Counted from the stretch's first letter, positions 7,174-14,774 are shown. The stretch is 23,807 nt of DNA from Planctomycetaceae bacterium (GCA_015062085.1 SUVI01000042.1:1-23807); one strand, 5' to 3'. Notes: generated from the letters alone by a model not told the origin. Made by a program: numbers and translations.

Positions 7174-8463
7174 ATGACAAAACCGGTAAGTGACGTGATC
7201 GCGGAACTGCGTTGGCGCAAACAGATTTTTCAGACGACGGATGATACGAATATTTCCGCCTGGCTGATGGAGAAACCGCGTGCGCTGTATGCTGGTTTTG
7301 ACCCGACTGCGGACAGTCTTCACGTTGGACACCTGATGGCGCTGATGATCTTGCGCAGATTCCAGAAAGCGGGGCATCGTCCGATCGCTTTGGTCGGCGG
7401 TGCGACGGGGATGATCGGCGATCCGAGCGGAAAGAGTGCTGAACGCAAGCAGCTCACGCCCGAAACTGTCGCGTATAATGTGGAGTGCATCAAGAAGCAG
7501 GTCGGCCGTTTTTTGGATTTTGGCGACGGACCGGAAGATGCTGTGCTGGTCAACAATTACGACTGGCTCGCGAACAAAACGTTCATCGAGTTTCTGCGTG
7601 ACGTCGGAAAATGTTTCCCCGTAAATGCGATGCTGGCAAAAGACTCTGTGAGATCCCGTTTGGAACGTGAAAATGGTTTGAGTTACACGGAGTTCAGCTA
7701 CATGCTGCTCCAGTCGTACGATTTTGTGCATTTGTACCGTGAATTTGGCTGTGAACTGCAGGTCGGCGGAAGCGATCAGTGGGGAAACATTACGACGGGG
7801 ATCGATCTTGCCCGCCGTATGGAGGGCATTCAGCTTTACGGCATGACTGCTCCGCTGCTGACGAAATCCGACGGTACGAAAATGGGAAAGACGGAGTCCG
7901 GCGCGCTTTGGCTCGATGCGGAAAAATGCTCTCCCTACCAGTTCTACCAGTACTGGATGAACGTGGAAGATTCGGAAGTCGTGAAGCTGCTTTCTCTCAT
8001 GACGGACTTGGAACGTGAAGAGGTCGAATCGATCACTGCGGCGCATCTGGAAGCTCCGGAGAAGCGTTTGGGGCAGCGTCGGGCAGCGGAAGAGATCACG
8101 CGGCTGGTCCATGGTGATGACGGTCTTGCGGCTGCGCAGAAGGCGACGGAGATATTCTTCGGCGCGGAGATCAAAGACCTTAAGGATGAGCAGCTCCGTT
8201 CTATTTTCAAGGACGTGCCGTCGGCGGAGTTCACGCGCGCGGAATTGGAAGCGGGGATCGGGATCGGCGATGCTCTCGTTAAGTCGGGTGTCGCGAAGAC
8301 GAAATCGGATGTGCGGCGGGCCTCGGAGCAGGGCGGTCTGTACGTGAATAATCAGCGCGTCGCAGACATTCGCCTGCCGCTGACGGTAGAAAATCTGGCC
8401 AGCGAAAGTACTATCGTTCTGCGAATGGGCAAGAAAAAGTACTCGCTGGTCGTGATCCGCTGA
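7174..8463 (+). CDS. tyrS: Tyrosyl-tRNA synthetase
   Basis: TyrRS charges tRNA-Tyr with tyrosine in the cytoplasm. The 429-residue length fits the bacterial enzyme. The class I HIGH-type motif is HVGH (50-53), following the ALYAGFDPTADSL segment. The tyrosine-binding region YTEFSYMLLQSYDF (171-184) and QVGGSDQWGNI (196-206) are typical, and the KMSKS-type loop is KMGKT (236-240) in SDGTKMGKTESGALWLD. The C-terminus, from about 365, is an S4-like RNA-binding domain (VRRASEQGGLYVNNQRV). The ATG has a strong Shine-Dalgarno, AAGGAG, eight bases upstream. Confidence 0.98.
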   Translation: MTKPVSDVIAELRWRKQIFQTTDDTNISAWLMEKPRALYAGFDPTADSLHVGHLMALMILRRFQKAGHRPIALVGGATGMIGDPSGKSAERKQLTPETVAYNVECIKKQVGRFLDFGDGPEDAVLVNNYDWLANKTFIEFLRDVGKCFPVNAMLAKDSVRSRLERENGLSYTEFSYMLLQSYDFVHLYREFGCELQVGGSDQWGNITTGIDLARRMEGIQLYGMTAPLLTKSDGTKMGKTESGALWLDAEKCSPYQFYQYWMNVEDSEVVKLLSLMTDLEREEVESITAAHLEAPEKRLGQRRAAEEITRLVHGDDGLAAAQKATEIFFGAEIKDLKDEQLRSIFKDVPSAEFTRAELEAGIGIGDALVKSGVAKTKSDVRRASEQGGLYVNNQRVADIRLPLTVENLASESTIVLRMGKKKYSLVVIR

Positions 8464-8495
8464 CAGAAATCGCGGAGATAAAACGATGTTAGGGC

Positions 8496-8526
8496 GGGCT
8501 TTCGTTTCTGATCGGAACGGAAGCCC
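8496..8526. other. Hairpin between tyrS and the downstream membrane-protein gene
   Basis: GGGCTTTCGTT (8496-8506) and AACGGAAGCCC (8516-8526) form an 11-bp stem with one G-T pair and a 9-base loop. Neither strand has a following T-tract, so it is unlikely to be a strong terminator. It may be an mRNA processing or stability element that separates expression of the two genes. Confidence 0.5.
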
Positions 8527-8576
8527 GTACGATGCGGGGGCTGTCCGGAAATTGTGAAAGATGGGAGGAGCTTTTT

Positions 8577-9257
8577 ATGAAGAAACGCCAAATTTTTCGT
8601 TGGATACTGATTTCTGGACTACTCTTTTTTCTGCTTTTGGGGACGGCTGGACTTTGGCTTTGGCATGGTGTGCACACTGTGCCGGAATACTATACAGGGC
8701 TCGCTGTGACGGAGCAGAACCGCAAGACTGCAGAGGCAGACAGCCGTTCTATGGAACGAAAAGTTCAGGTCCTTCGGCGTAAATTGCGGAAAGAGCAGAT
8801 GTGGGTCTTGGAATTTACGCAGGATGAGCTGAATCACTGGCTCGCCATTGCGATCGGCGAAAAGCGTTCCGGAATGCTTCCTCGGCGATTGAGAGATCCG
8901 CGCGGAGTCATTCTGGAGGATCGGATCCTGGCCGGTGTGACGGTGGATCTTCCAGAGTATCGCGGTGTGGTATCCGTTGAGTTTTATCCGCGGATCCTAG
9001 AGCCGAATGTCGTGGAAGTTGAACTGAGAAATGTATCTGCCGGAACGGTGAAAGTGCCTGCCAGTCTTCTGGAAGATTCGATCCGTCAGGTCGCGCGGGA
9101 GATCTCGCTCCCTCTTGATGTGCGGAATGAGGGAGGACGCACGTTCCTTCGTTATGTGTTTCGGGAAGGGGATCTGTTTGTTGACGAAAAGTCAGTCGAG
9201 GTGCATACGCTGACTTTAAAAGGAAAAAGTATCGTTCTCACTGGCGGCGTGCATTAA
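8577..9257 (+). CDS. Small membrane-anchored protein of unknown function
   Basis: This 226-residue protein starts at the ATG at 8577, chosen over an in-frame ATG at 8532 because GGGAGGAG lies just upstream and the signal anchor then begins at residue 1. MKKRQIFRW precedes one hydrophobic helix (about 10-30). The remainder is soluble and extracytoplasmic: a charged helical segment (about 45-75), then FTQDELNHWLAIAIGEK and alternating beta strands containing VTVDLPEYRGVVSVEF. The FTQDELN segment followed by strands loosely recalls YpmS/DUF2140-type proteins, but I would not assign the family. It follows tyrS by 113 bases on the same strand and ends before a strong terminator, so the two may be co-transcribed. 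Confidence 0.85.
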   Translation: MKKRQIFRWILISGLLFFLLLGTAGLWLWHGVHTVPEYYTGLAVTEQNRKTAEADSRSMERKVQVLRRKLRKEQMWVLEFTQDELNHWLAIAIGEKRSGMLPRRLRDPRGVILEDRILAGVTVDLPEYRGVVSVEFYPRILEPNVVEVELRNVSAGTVKVPASLLEDSIRQVAREISLPLDVRNEGGRTFLRYVFREGDLFVDEKSVEVHTLTLKGKSIVLTGGVH

Positions 9258-9291
9258 AATTGCTGCTGTCTGCATTTTACGGGCGAGATCC

Positions 9292-9340
9292 AAAACGGCA
9301 GGAAGAGGACGTTTTCTCTTTCTGCCGTTTTTTTATTTTT
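9292..9340. terminator. Bidirectional terminator between converging genes
   Basis: AACGGCAG (9294-9301) pairs with CTGCCGTT (9322-9329). The stem continues through a G-T pair and AAGAG (9303-9307) with CTCTT (9316-9320), leaving an 8-base loop. On the plus strand it ends in TTTTTTTATTTTT. On the minus strand four T follow, so it can also end cimA transcription coming from the other side. Confidence 0.9.
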
Positions 9341-9362
9341 CAGAAGATCCCTTTGCATTCCC

Positions 9363-10961
9363 TCAGATGTCTTCGCGGGATGCCTGCTGACGTTCATCTT
9401 TGAACAGTTTGTACTCAAAACTGTCCGTCAGTGCGATCCAGCTTGCCTCCACGACGTTTTCGCTCACGCCGACAGTCCCCCATGTGCCGGTCTCATCTTT
9501 GCTTTCAATGATGACACGCACATTGGCGGCCGTTCCTGCCTCACTGTTGATGACGCGCACTTTGTAATCGAGGAGCTGAAGGTTTTGCAGCTGGGGATAG
9601 TGCCGGATGAGCGCCTTCCGCAATGCCGAGTCCAGTGCGTTGACCGGCCCGTCTCCATCAGCGACCTCGTAAAGCGTCTCATTTTGAACGCGCAGTTTCA
9701 CGATCGCCTCGGTGTAGATGCGGGACTCGTCTCCTTTGTTTCGGCCGGTGAGGTTCACGTGGTATTTCAGGACATCGAAATGGGAACGCATTTCTCCGGA
9801 GCACTTTCGGACCAGCAGGTCAAAAGAACCGTCTGCCGCTTCGTAAGTGTATCCGAGACTTTCACGCGCCACGACATCTTCCAGGATCCGTTCCATCAGC
9901 TGCGAGTCGTTCTCGATATGATGTTTCTCTGCCATCGCCACGATATTAGAGCGTCCGGAAAGTTCGCTGACGAGAATGCGGCGTTCATTGCCCACTTCGG
10001 TCGGATGGATGTGCTCGTAGCTGCGGGAGTTCCGGTTCACAGCGCTCACGTGCATTCCTCCTTTGTGTGCAAACGCACTTTTCCCCACGTACGGCTGACT
10101 GGCTGGGGCGTTGATGTTTACTGTCTCATAGAGAAAACGCGAACAGTCTGTCAGTGACTGGATCGCCCCTGGCAAAAGAACATCGTAACCCATTTTCAGC
10201 GCAAGATTTGCCGCGATGGAGATCAGATTTGCGTTTCCGCACCGTTCTCCAAAACCGTTGATGCACCCTTGGACCTGTGCTGCGCCGGCTTCGACAGCTG
10301 CCAAAGAGTTTGCAACGGCCAAGTCGCAGTCATTGTGACAGTGAATGCCGAGCGGGACGTTCAGTTCCGCAGCGAGCTTTTTCACGATCGTGTAGATCTC
10401 TGTCGGCATGGAACCTCCGTTCGTGTCGCAGAGAATGATCCGGGACGCTCCCGCAGCCTCAGCAGTCCGCAAACACTCCAGCATGTATGCCGGGTCTTCC
10501 TTGAAGCCGTCAAATGCGTGTTCCGCATCAAAGAAGACTTCCCGACCAGCAGCCTTTAGGAAGGAGACGCTGTCGTGGATCATGTCAAGATTTTCCTGTT
10601 TTGTGCAGCGCAGGATGTCCACGACCTGGAAACTGGATGATTTTCCGACCATCGTGATGATGGGGGCCTCAGAATCGAGCAAGGCATGCAGTCCCGTGTC
10701 GTCCTGCACATCTACCCCCTTCCGCCGGGTCATACCGAACGCGCAGATCTTCGTCGGGCTGTCTTGGAATGATGCGGATCGCATGTGCTGGAAAAAACTC
10801 CGGTCCTTGTCGTTGGAAGCCGGATAGCCGCCTTCGACAAAATCGAATCCGAGCCGGGCGAGATGTTCCGCAACACGGCATTTGTCGTGCAGTGAAAACG
10901 AAATACCCTCCGCCTGCGAACCGTCACGGAGCGTCGTATCGTAAAGTTCAATGTGTTTCAT
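9363..10961 (-). CDS. cimA: (R)-citramalate synthase
   Basis: Citramalate synthase condenses pyruvate with acetyl-CoA, the first step of the threonine-independent route to isoleucine. The HMGL-like TIM-barrel begins at once (LYDTTLRDGSQ, 6-16), with FVEGGYPASN (41-50), the metal-site HCHND (207-211), LAVANSLAAVEAGA and NGFGERCGNANL (235-246). The C-terminal part from about 390 is the LeuA-type regulatory domain (VALDS-like NALDSALRKAL and NSEAGTAANVRVI). The 532-residue length and the GGYPASN/GERCGNANL signatures favour the CimA-3 type over 2-isopropylmalate synthase. An in-frame extension to 11057 exists, but homology begins at MKHIELYDTTLRDG, so 10961 is chosen; the ribosome site there is weak (AGAAAG). 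It is monocistronic and converges on the tyrS unit. Confidence 0.93.
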   Translation of the reverse strand: MKHIELYDTTLRDGSQAEGISFSLHDKCRVAEHLARLGFDFVEGGYPASNDKDRSFFQHMRSASFQDSPTKICAFGMTRRKGVDVQDDTGLHALLDSEAPIITMVGKSSSFQVVDILRCTKQENLDMIHDSVSFLKAAGREVFFDAEHAFDGFKEDPAYMLECLRTAEAAGASRIILCDTNGGSMPTEIYTIVKKLAAELNVPLGIHCHNDCDLAVANSLAAVEAGAAQVQGCINGFGERCGNANLISIAANLALKMGYDVLLPGAIQSLTDCSRFLYETVNINAPASQPYVGKSAFAHKGGMHVSAVNRNSRSYEHIHPTEVGNERRILVSELSGRSNIVAMAEKHHIENDSQLMERILEDVVARESLGYTYEAADGSFDLLVRKCSGEMRSHFDVLKYHVNLTGRNKGDESRIYTEAIVKLRVQNETLYEVADGDGPVNALDSALRKALIRHYPQLQNLQLLDYKVRVINSEAGTAANVRVIIESKDETGTWGTVGVSENVVEASWIALTDSFEYKLFKDERQQASREDI

Positions 10962-11132
10962 GGTCTTTCTGTCGGGCTGGATCCTGATAGCGTCCTTTTT
11001 TCTGATCTTGCCTTCCACTTCTGTTTTCCACCCTCCGGCTAACTTTTGGGGAAACAAAAACGGGGACGGTGAATGTGTTCTAGGAAATGGAAATGGACAA
11101 GAAAACGGACGCTTGCTATTAAAAATGCGGCC

Positions 11133-11231
11133 GGCATGAAAAACACGGAAAGCACAGACACTTTTCGCAACAGGTTATTTTAGGAACTTTTTAATTCCTG
11201 AGAATCCGCGTCATTCCGTGTTTTCCATGCC
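11133..11231. repeat. Long inverted repeat, REP-like palindromic element
   Basis: GGCATGAAAAACACGGAA (11133-11150) and TTCCGTGTTTTCCATGCC (11214-11231) are complementary over 18 bases with one mismatch, enclosing 63 bases. A smaller pair, AGGAA and TTCCT, sits near the middle (about 11182-11199). The TTCCGTGTTTT wording recalls short repetitive palindromes scattered between genes in planctomycetes and related bacteria. It has no open frame and no T-tract. Confidence 0.75.
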
Positions 11232-11248
11232 GCACCGAAATGGGACCG

Positions 11249-11285
11249 AAAAAAATCCCTTGAACCCGCCGGGGATTCAAGGGAT
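11249..11285 (-). terminator. Rho-independent terminator after the small peptide gene
   Basis: On the minus strand ATCCCTTGAA (11276-11285) pairs perfectly with TTCAAGGGAT (11255-11264), followed directly by T's (seven A's on the plus strand at 11249-11255). No annotated large gene ends here on the minus strand. The transcript it ends must therefore be the tRNA-Gln and small-peptide unit, which supports transcription of the 11325-11414 frame. Confidence 0.9.
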
Positions 11286-11324
11286 CTTTGATTTTTTTCG
11301 CTATTTTGATCCACACCGAATCTC

Positions 11325-11414
11325 TCAGCAGGTACATGCGACCGTAATCGCGATGGCGGCAATCCCGCCAGCGATAATGAGGATCGGATTCGTGGAAAAA
11401 ATAACGGATCTCAT
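11325..11414 (-). CDS. Probable 29-residue hydrophobic peptide
   Basis: A short open frame begins with ATG at 11412-11414 and ends with TGA at 11325-11327. It encodes a peptide beginning MRSVIFSTNP and continuing as one hydrophobic helix of about 17 residues (Ile/Ala/Gly-rich), ending VACTC. The arrangement suggests a single-pass membrane peptide with a terminal Cys-x-Cys. It lies 56 bases after tRNA-Gln on the same strand, and a strong terminator begins about 40 bases after its stop. There is no good Shine-Dalgarno. The start site CCAAACAAAATGAG is identical over 14 bases to the minus strand of the 18-bp B repeat near 3960. I do not recognise the family. It could be a real small membrane peptide or a chance frame in a tRNA 3' trailer. 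Confidence 0.5.
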   Translation of the reverse strand: MRSVIFSTNPILIIAGGIAAIAITVACTC

Positions 11415-11470
11415 TTTGTTTGGATCTGCTTCAAAATAAAAAGTTTGGATCTTTTCAATATCACCAAAAA

Positions 11471-11541
11471 CAACCCGATGAGGACTCGAACCTCAAAATA
11501 GGGCACCAAAAGCCCTTGTGTTGCCATTACACTATCGGGTT
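11471..11541 (-). tRNA. tRNA-Gln (anticodon TTG)
   Basis: The minus strand folds into a complete cloverleaf. The acceptor stem AACCCGA (from 11541) pairs with TCGGGTT, with discriminator G at 11471. The D arm is GTGT-AATGGCA-ACAC. The anticodon stem AGGGC/GCCCT encloses TTTTGGT, giving anticodon TTG for glutamine codon CAA. The T arm is TGAGG-TTCGAGT-CCTCA. The CCA end is not encoded. A promoter lies directly upstream. Confidence 0.96.
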
Positions 11542-11552
11542 AACTAAAATGA

Positions 11553-11580
11553 ATTGTATCATACTGTGAGATTTTTTCAA
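11553..11580 (-). promoter_or_regulatory. Promoter of tRNA-Gln
   Basis: On the minus strand TTGAAA (11575-11580) and TACAAT (11553-11558) are 16 bases apart. The -10 ends 11 bases before the tRNA 5' end, giving a very short leader, as expected for a tRNA gene. Confidence 0.7.
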
Positions 11581-11693
11581 GAGGGGGGAGTACATTTTCT
11601 GCTATTTTTTCTCTCTTTTTTATTGAAATTTTATTTAGAATGGTCAGGAGCTCTGTTTTGAGTGGCACATCCGCACTTTTTTTCAGGGGGTGG

Positions 11694-11721
11694 TTGAACT
11701 ATTTTTCGTCTGTGATATGAT
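11694..11721 (+). promoter_or_regulatory. Promoter of the HIT/HtrA-like operon
   Basis: TTGAAC (11694-11699) and TATGAT (11716-11721) are 16 bases apart, upstream of the ATG at 11746. The short leader contains a good ribosome site, GAGAGGTG. Confidence 0.65.
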
Positions 11722-11745
11722 GAAGGATGAAAGAGAGGTGAATTT

Positions 11746-12309
11746 ATGAGCTATCAGGAAATTTGGGCGCCATGGCGTCTGGCGTACGTAACGTCAACGG
11801 AAAAGAAAACGGAAGACCTTTCACAGGATCTTGTATTCCTAGAGGGCGCAGATCCGAAATGCTTCATTTGTCAGGCTGCGGCAGACGGGCCGGAACATGA
11901 CGCGGCACGCTTTGTGCTTCAGCGGAAAGAGCATTCGCTCATCATTATGAATCGCTATCCGTACAATAATGGGCACCTTCTCATCACGCCGCGCAGACAT
12001 GTTGCCCGGCTGGAGCTGCTTACGCGTGAAGAGCACCTTGAGCTGATGGAGACTCTTTCTCAGGTCGTTCCGCTTATGGAGCGCGTCATGAACTGTGACG
12101 GCTTTAACGTTGGGCTGAATCTTGGACGTGTTGCTGGGGCGGGACTTCCTGGGCACCTTCATTGGCATTTAGTCCCGCGCTGGAACGGCGATACGAATTT
12201 TATGCCGGTCCTGGCGTGTACAAATGTGATCCCGCAGTCGATGGAGGCGCTTTGGGAGATCCTTTATCGAGAATTGAACCCCGGCATCTGTCCGGAGATC
12301 GGAAGTTGA
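11746..12309 (+). CDS. HIT-family nucleotide phosphorylase/hydrolase (Ap4A phosphorylase-like)
   Basis: HIT proteins cleave or phosphorolyse nucleotide-phosphate bonds through a histidine triad. The 187-residue protein starts with WAPWRLAYV, the signature N-terminus of the Ap4A-phosphorylase-like branch. Cys39-Phe-Ile-Cys42, His85 and the first triad His137 fit the zinc site of that branch. The triad is GHLHWHLVPR with His137, His139 and the catalytic His141, followed by WNGDTNFMPV, also typical. The likely role is clearing dinucleoside polyphosphates such as Ap4A, though ADP-sulfate or other nucleotides are possible. A good Shine-Dalgarno precedes the ATG. The stop lies one base before the start of the next gene. 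Confidence 0.93.
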   Translation: MSYQEIWAPWRLAYVTSTEKKTEDLSQDLVFLEGADPKCFICQAAADGPEHDAARFVLQRKEHSLIIMNRYPYNNGHLLITPRRHVARLELLTREEHLELMETLSQVVPLMERVMNCDGFNVGLNLGRVAGAGLPGHLHWHLVPRWNGDTNFMPVLACTNVIPQSMEALWEILYRELNPGICPEIGS

Positions 12310-12310
12310 T

Positions 12311-13441
12311 ATGAATGTACAGATCCCGTCGATCTTCTCTTTTCTTAGAACGGCAGGCCGGACAGGTCTTCTGACTGTTGGCCTTTTTGGGGCCGGTGTC
12401 TTTGGGGCTGGCGTCTGTGGTCCGATTTCTGCGGAGCTGCAGGGGGGGGAGCTTTCGGAAATTTCGTCGTCAGAGATCTCGCAGGGGATCCAGTCCGTCT
12501 TCCTTTCGATCCGGGACCGTATGGCTCCGTCACTCGTACGGCTTGAGATGATGGGCGGAATGGAGCAGATCGGAAACGAGCAGACTGGTTTTCGGAAGCC
12601 GATCCGTGTGACGACGGGTGTTTTGGCCACTTCTGACGGTTTCCTTTTTGCCAGTGCCGTCGCGTTTGCTCATGGCCCCAACGCCGTCATTGCAGTAACT
12701 TCCGACGGTAAACGTTTCCCTGCGCGGCTGGTAAGTACCGATCTTCGGCGCAAGATCGCGCTTTTGAAGATCGACGCCGTAAAAGACGAAGCTCCCATGC
12801 GCTTTCAGGTCCCGGAAGCCGTTCCGGTGAGTGAAATGCGTCCTGGACAGAAACTCCTAGCGCTTGGCCGTGTTTTGGATCCGGATGTTCCGAGTTTTTC
12901 GACGGGGATCCTCAGCGGAATGAATCGTCAGCTCGGAATGGCGATCCAGACGGATGCTCACGTTTCGCCTGCGAACTACGGAGGTCCATTGACGGATCTT
13001 GACGGCAGAGTGCTGGGGATCCTGACTCCGTTTGGAATGGGACCGAATGAACTTCTGAGCGGCATGGAGCTTTACGATTCGGGGATCGGGTTTGCGATCC
13101 CGTTTGAGGAACTTTTGGCATTTCTCCCCGAAATGCAGACTCGCCGGGAGTGGCATCCTGCGCCGAAACTGGGACTCGTTTTTGGAAATCCGGCGCCGAT
13201 CTTGGCAGACTTGAAAGTCCGATATGTGAAGGAAGATTCTCTTGCATCGAAGGCTGGAATTCAGGTCGGAGACCTCATGACGCACATAAACGGCATTTCC
13301 GTTAAGCGCGGAATCGACTTTCAGAGAGAGTGGATGCGGTACACGGAGGGCGATTCCGTGCGGATCCGTTTTTTACGCGGTTCTGAAAGCCTCGAAAAGG
13401 AGATTTTGCTGGAGAATTTAGTGAAAAACGGCAGGAAATAG
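12311..13441 (+). CDS. HtrA-like protein with PDZ domain, catalytic residues missing
   Basis: This 376-residue protein has an N-terminal hydrophobic segment (about 14-42, ending near GPISAE), an HtrA/DegP-type trypsin-like domain (about 55-275) and one PDZ domain (about 285-372, KAGIQVGDLMTHINGISV). The fold markers are clear: TTGVLATSDG, ARLVSTDLRRKIALLKID, GGPLTDLDGRVLGI and GIGFAIP. All three catalytic positions differ. The His site (normally TNNHV) is ASAVA with Val117, the Asp site (TDIAVLK) is Lys148, and the serine motif (GNSGGP) is ANYGGP with Tyr223. It is thus predicted to be a non-proteolytic binding or chaperone protein in the envelope. It starts one base after the stop of the HIT gene, which implies translational coupling. 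No terminator is obvious downstream. Confidence 0.9.
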   Translation: MNVQIPSIFSFLRTAGRTGLLTVGLFGAGVFGAGVCGPISAELQGGELSEISSSEISQGIQSVFLSIRDRMAPSLVRLEMMGGMEQIGNEQTGFRKPIRVTTGVLATSDGFLFASAVAFAHGPNAVIAVTSDGKRFPARLVSTDLRRKIALLKIDAVKDEAPMRFQVPEAVPVSEMRPGQKLLALGRVLDPDVPSFSTGILSGMNRQLGMAIQTDAHVSPANYGGPLTDLDGRVLGILTPFGMGPNELLSGMELYDSGIGFAIPFEELLAFLPEMQTRREWHPAPKLGLVFGNPAPILADLKVRYVKEDSLASKAGIQVGDLMTHINGISVKRGIDFQREWMRYTEGDSVRIRFLRGSESLEKEILLENLVKNGRK

Positions 13442-13625
13442 GAGATTTTGGAAATTTCTAAAACCATTCTGAGAAGATTTAACAATTAAACGGAATTTGG
13501 GCAAGTCGGCCAAGAGACAAAAGATTTTTTGACCAAATGGACGATGAAGGAAATCGTTAAGGGGCTTTTGCGGGCGTCGCAGAGAGCCTGAAATTTGGGG
13601 TTTCCGTTTTGTTTGTGTGTTTTCG

Positions 13626-14753
13626 ATGAGTGTGTTCCGCCGTCATCTTGACATTTTGTGCAACTACCACGACGACTACGTCGCGCAGGGCGTCAAAGCG
13701 CTTGGAAATGCCGGAGGATGCAGCGGTGCGGCATTCTGGAAAGTACGCGGCAAGGAGCAGAATTACTGTCTCCGCCGCTGGGCTTCCAGGTATCCGACTC
13801 AAGAACGCCTGGAATTTATTCATGCCGTTCAATGGCACGCAAAAGAGGAAGGCTTCACGAAATTCGCCATGCCGATCGAGACGCTGGAGGGGATGACGTA
13901 CGTTGCCGACGGTGAGTCTTTCTGGCAGCTTGAGCCTTGGATGGAAGGGCGTGCAGATTTTCGGAAGCATCCTGGGACTGCCCGGCTCGTGAATGCGATG
14001 ACTGCTCTTGCGGAATTCCATTTGGCGATGGAAACGTTTCCCATCGAAAATGAAAGAGGCGCTGCACCCGCGCTGCTGGAGCATGAACGCATTCTTTTAA
14101 AGTGGACGGACTCGCTGTTGGATCGTTTGGAAGCCGCGATTTGTGAGCCGAAGAAAGATTGCAGCGCAGATTTTCAAAGTGTGCGTTTTATTTCCGGGCT
14201 TTCTGATTCCGAGGGGCCGGCAGGTGTGGATCGTTGGCAGATCGGAAATGCAGTCACGATACCGTGTCCGCTGAAACTGCGTTTTGAGAGCCGTTTGCAG
14301 TTTGCTGCCTCCAATCTCCTTCGCACGATCCGAAAGCAGCGGTATGCCGTGCTCGCACAGGTGGTGCGCATGAGCAATCTTGCGCTTCCGCTTCTTCCGT
14401 GCATTCACGACTTGCATGCTGCTCATCTGTACTTTGACCGTCAGAATTTCAACGGTTTCATTGATTTTGGGTCTGCTGGGATCGATTCCCCGACCGTTGA
14501 CGTCGCTCGTCTGCTCAATACCCTTACGGAGTCGCGTGCTGTTCACTGGCTCGTGGGGCTTTCGGCATACCAGTCGCTCCGTCCCCTTCAGCGTGAGGAA
14601 CTGGCTGCTCTCCAGGTCTTTCGAAAAAGCACGGCCCTCACCACTGCGATACGGTGGCTCGAGTACATTTTCATGCAGAATCATCCTGTTAAATGCTCTA
14701 CGCGCCTCGTACGGCAACTTGAAAGAATGAACGAGATGCTGGAAAGAGTCTGA
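13626..14753 (+). CDS. APH-like phosphotransferase with variant catalytic loop
   Basis: This 375-residue protein has the aminoglycoside-phosphotransferase (choline-kinase-like) fold. A nucleotide loop lies near residues 28-40 (GNAGGCSGAAFWKV), YCLRRW follows with Arg in the usual Lys region, the catalytic loop is CIHDLHAAHLYF (259-270), and the metal motif IDFGSAGIDSPTVDVARLL begins at 279. The family loop is normally HGDLHxxN; here Asp262 is kept, while the metal-binding Asn is His267. I associate this D-x-H-x-x-H form with planctomycete phosphotransferases. The substrate is unknown, and antibiotic resistance should not be assumed. The start is uncertain: ATG at 13626 is preferred over in-frame GTG at 13617, and neither has a good Shine-Dalgarno. 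A strong terminator follows. Confidence 0.87.
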   Translation: MSVFRRHLDILCNYHDDYVAQGVKALGNAGGCSGAAFWKVRGKEQNYCLRRWASRYPTQERLEFIHAVQWHAKEEGFTKFAMPIETLEGMTYVADGESFWQLEPWMEGRADFRKHPGTARLVNAMTALAEFHLAMETFPIENERGAAPALLEHERILLKWTDSLLDRLEAAICEPKKDCSADFQSVRFISGLSDSEGPAGVDRWQIGNAVTIPCPLKLRFESRLQFAASNLLRTIRKQRYAVLAQVVRMSNLALPLLPCIHDLHAAHLYFDRQNFNGFIDFGSAGIDSPTVDVARLLNTLTESRAVHWLVGLSAYQSLRPLQREELAALQVFRKSTALTTAIRWLEYIFMQNHPVKCSTRLVRQLERMNEMLERV

Positions 14754-14774
14754 TTGGAGATCTATTATGGAGCG

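Larger units (their letters stand above)
10962..11324. other. Gene-free region upstream of cimA
   Basis: These 363 bases contain a long inverted repeat (11133-11231) and a terminator (11249-11285). I could not identify a convincing cimA promoter. The open frame that extends cimA back to 11057 shows no homology-like sequence. Confidence 0.5.

Noticed and set aside
6940..8112. Long minus-strand open frame of 390 codons
   Set aside because: It lies antisense to tyrS, which has unmistakable motifs. Its translation is rich in His, Arg and Phe, as expected for an antisense shadow.
11133..11285. Riboswitch or T-box controlling cimA
   Set aside because: The inverted repeat has no recognisable riboswitch core, and the terminator beside it ends the tRNA/peptide transcript before cimA rather than a cimA leader attenuator that I can support.
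13626..14753. Aminoglycoside resistance gene
   Set aside because: Only the general APH fold is visible and the catalytic loop differs. No mobile element or resistance context is present.
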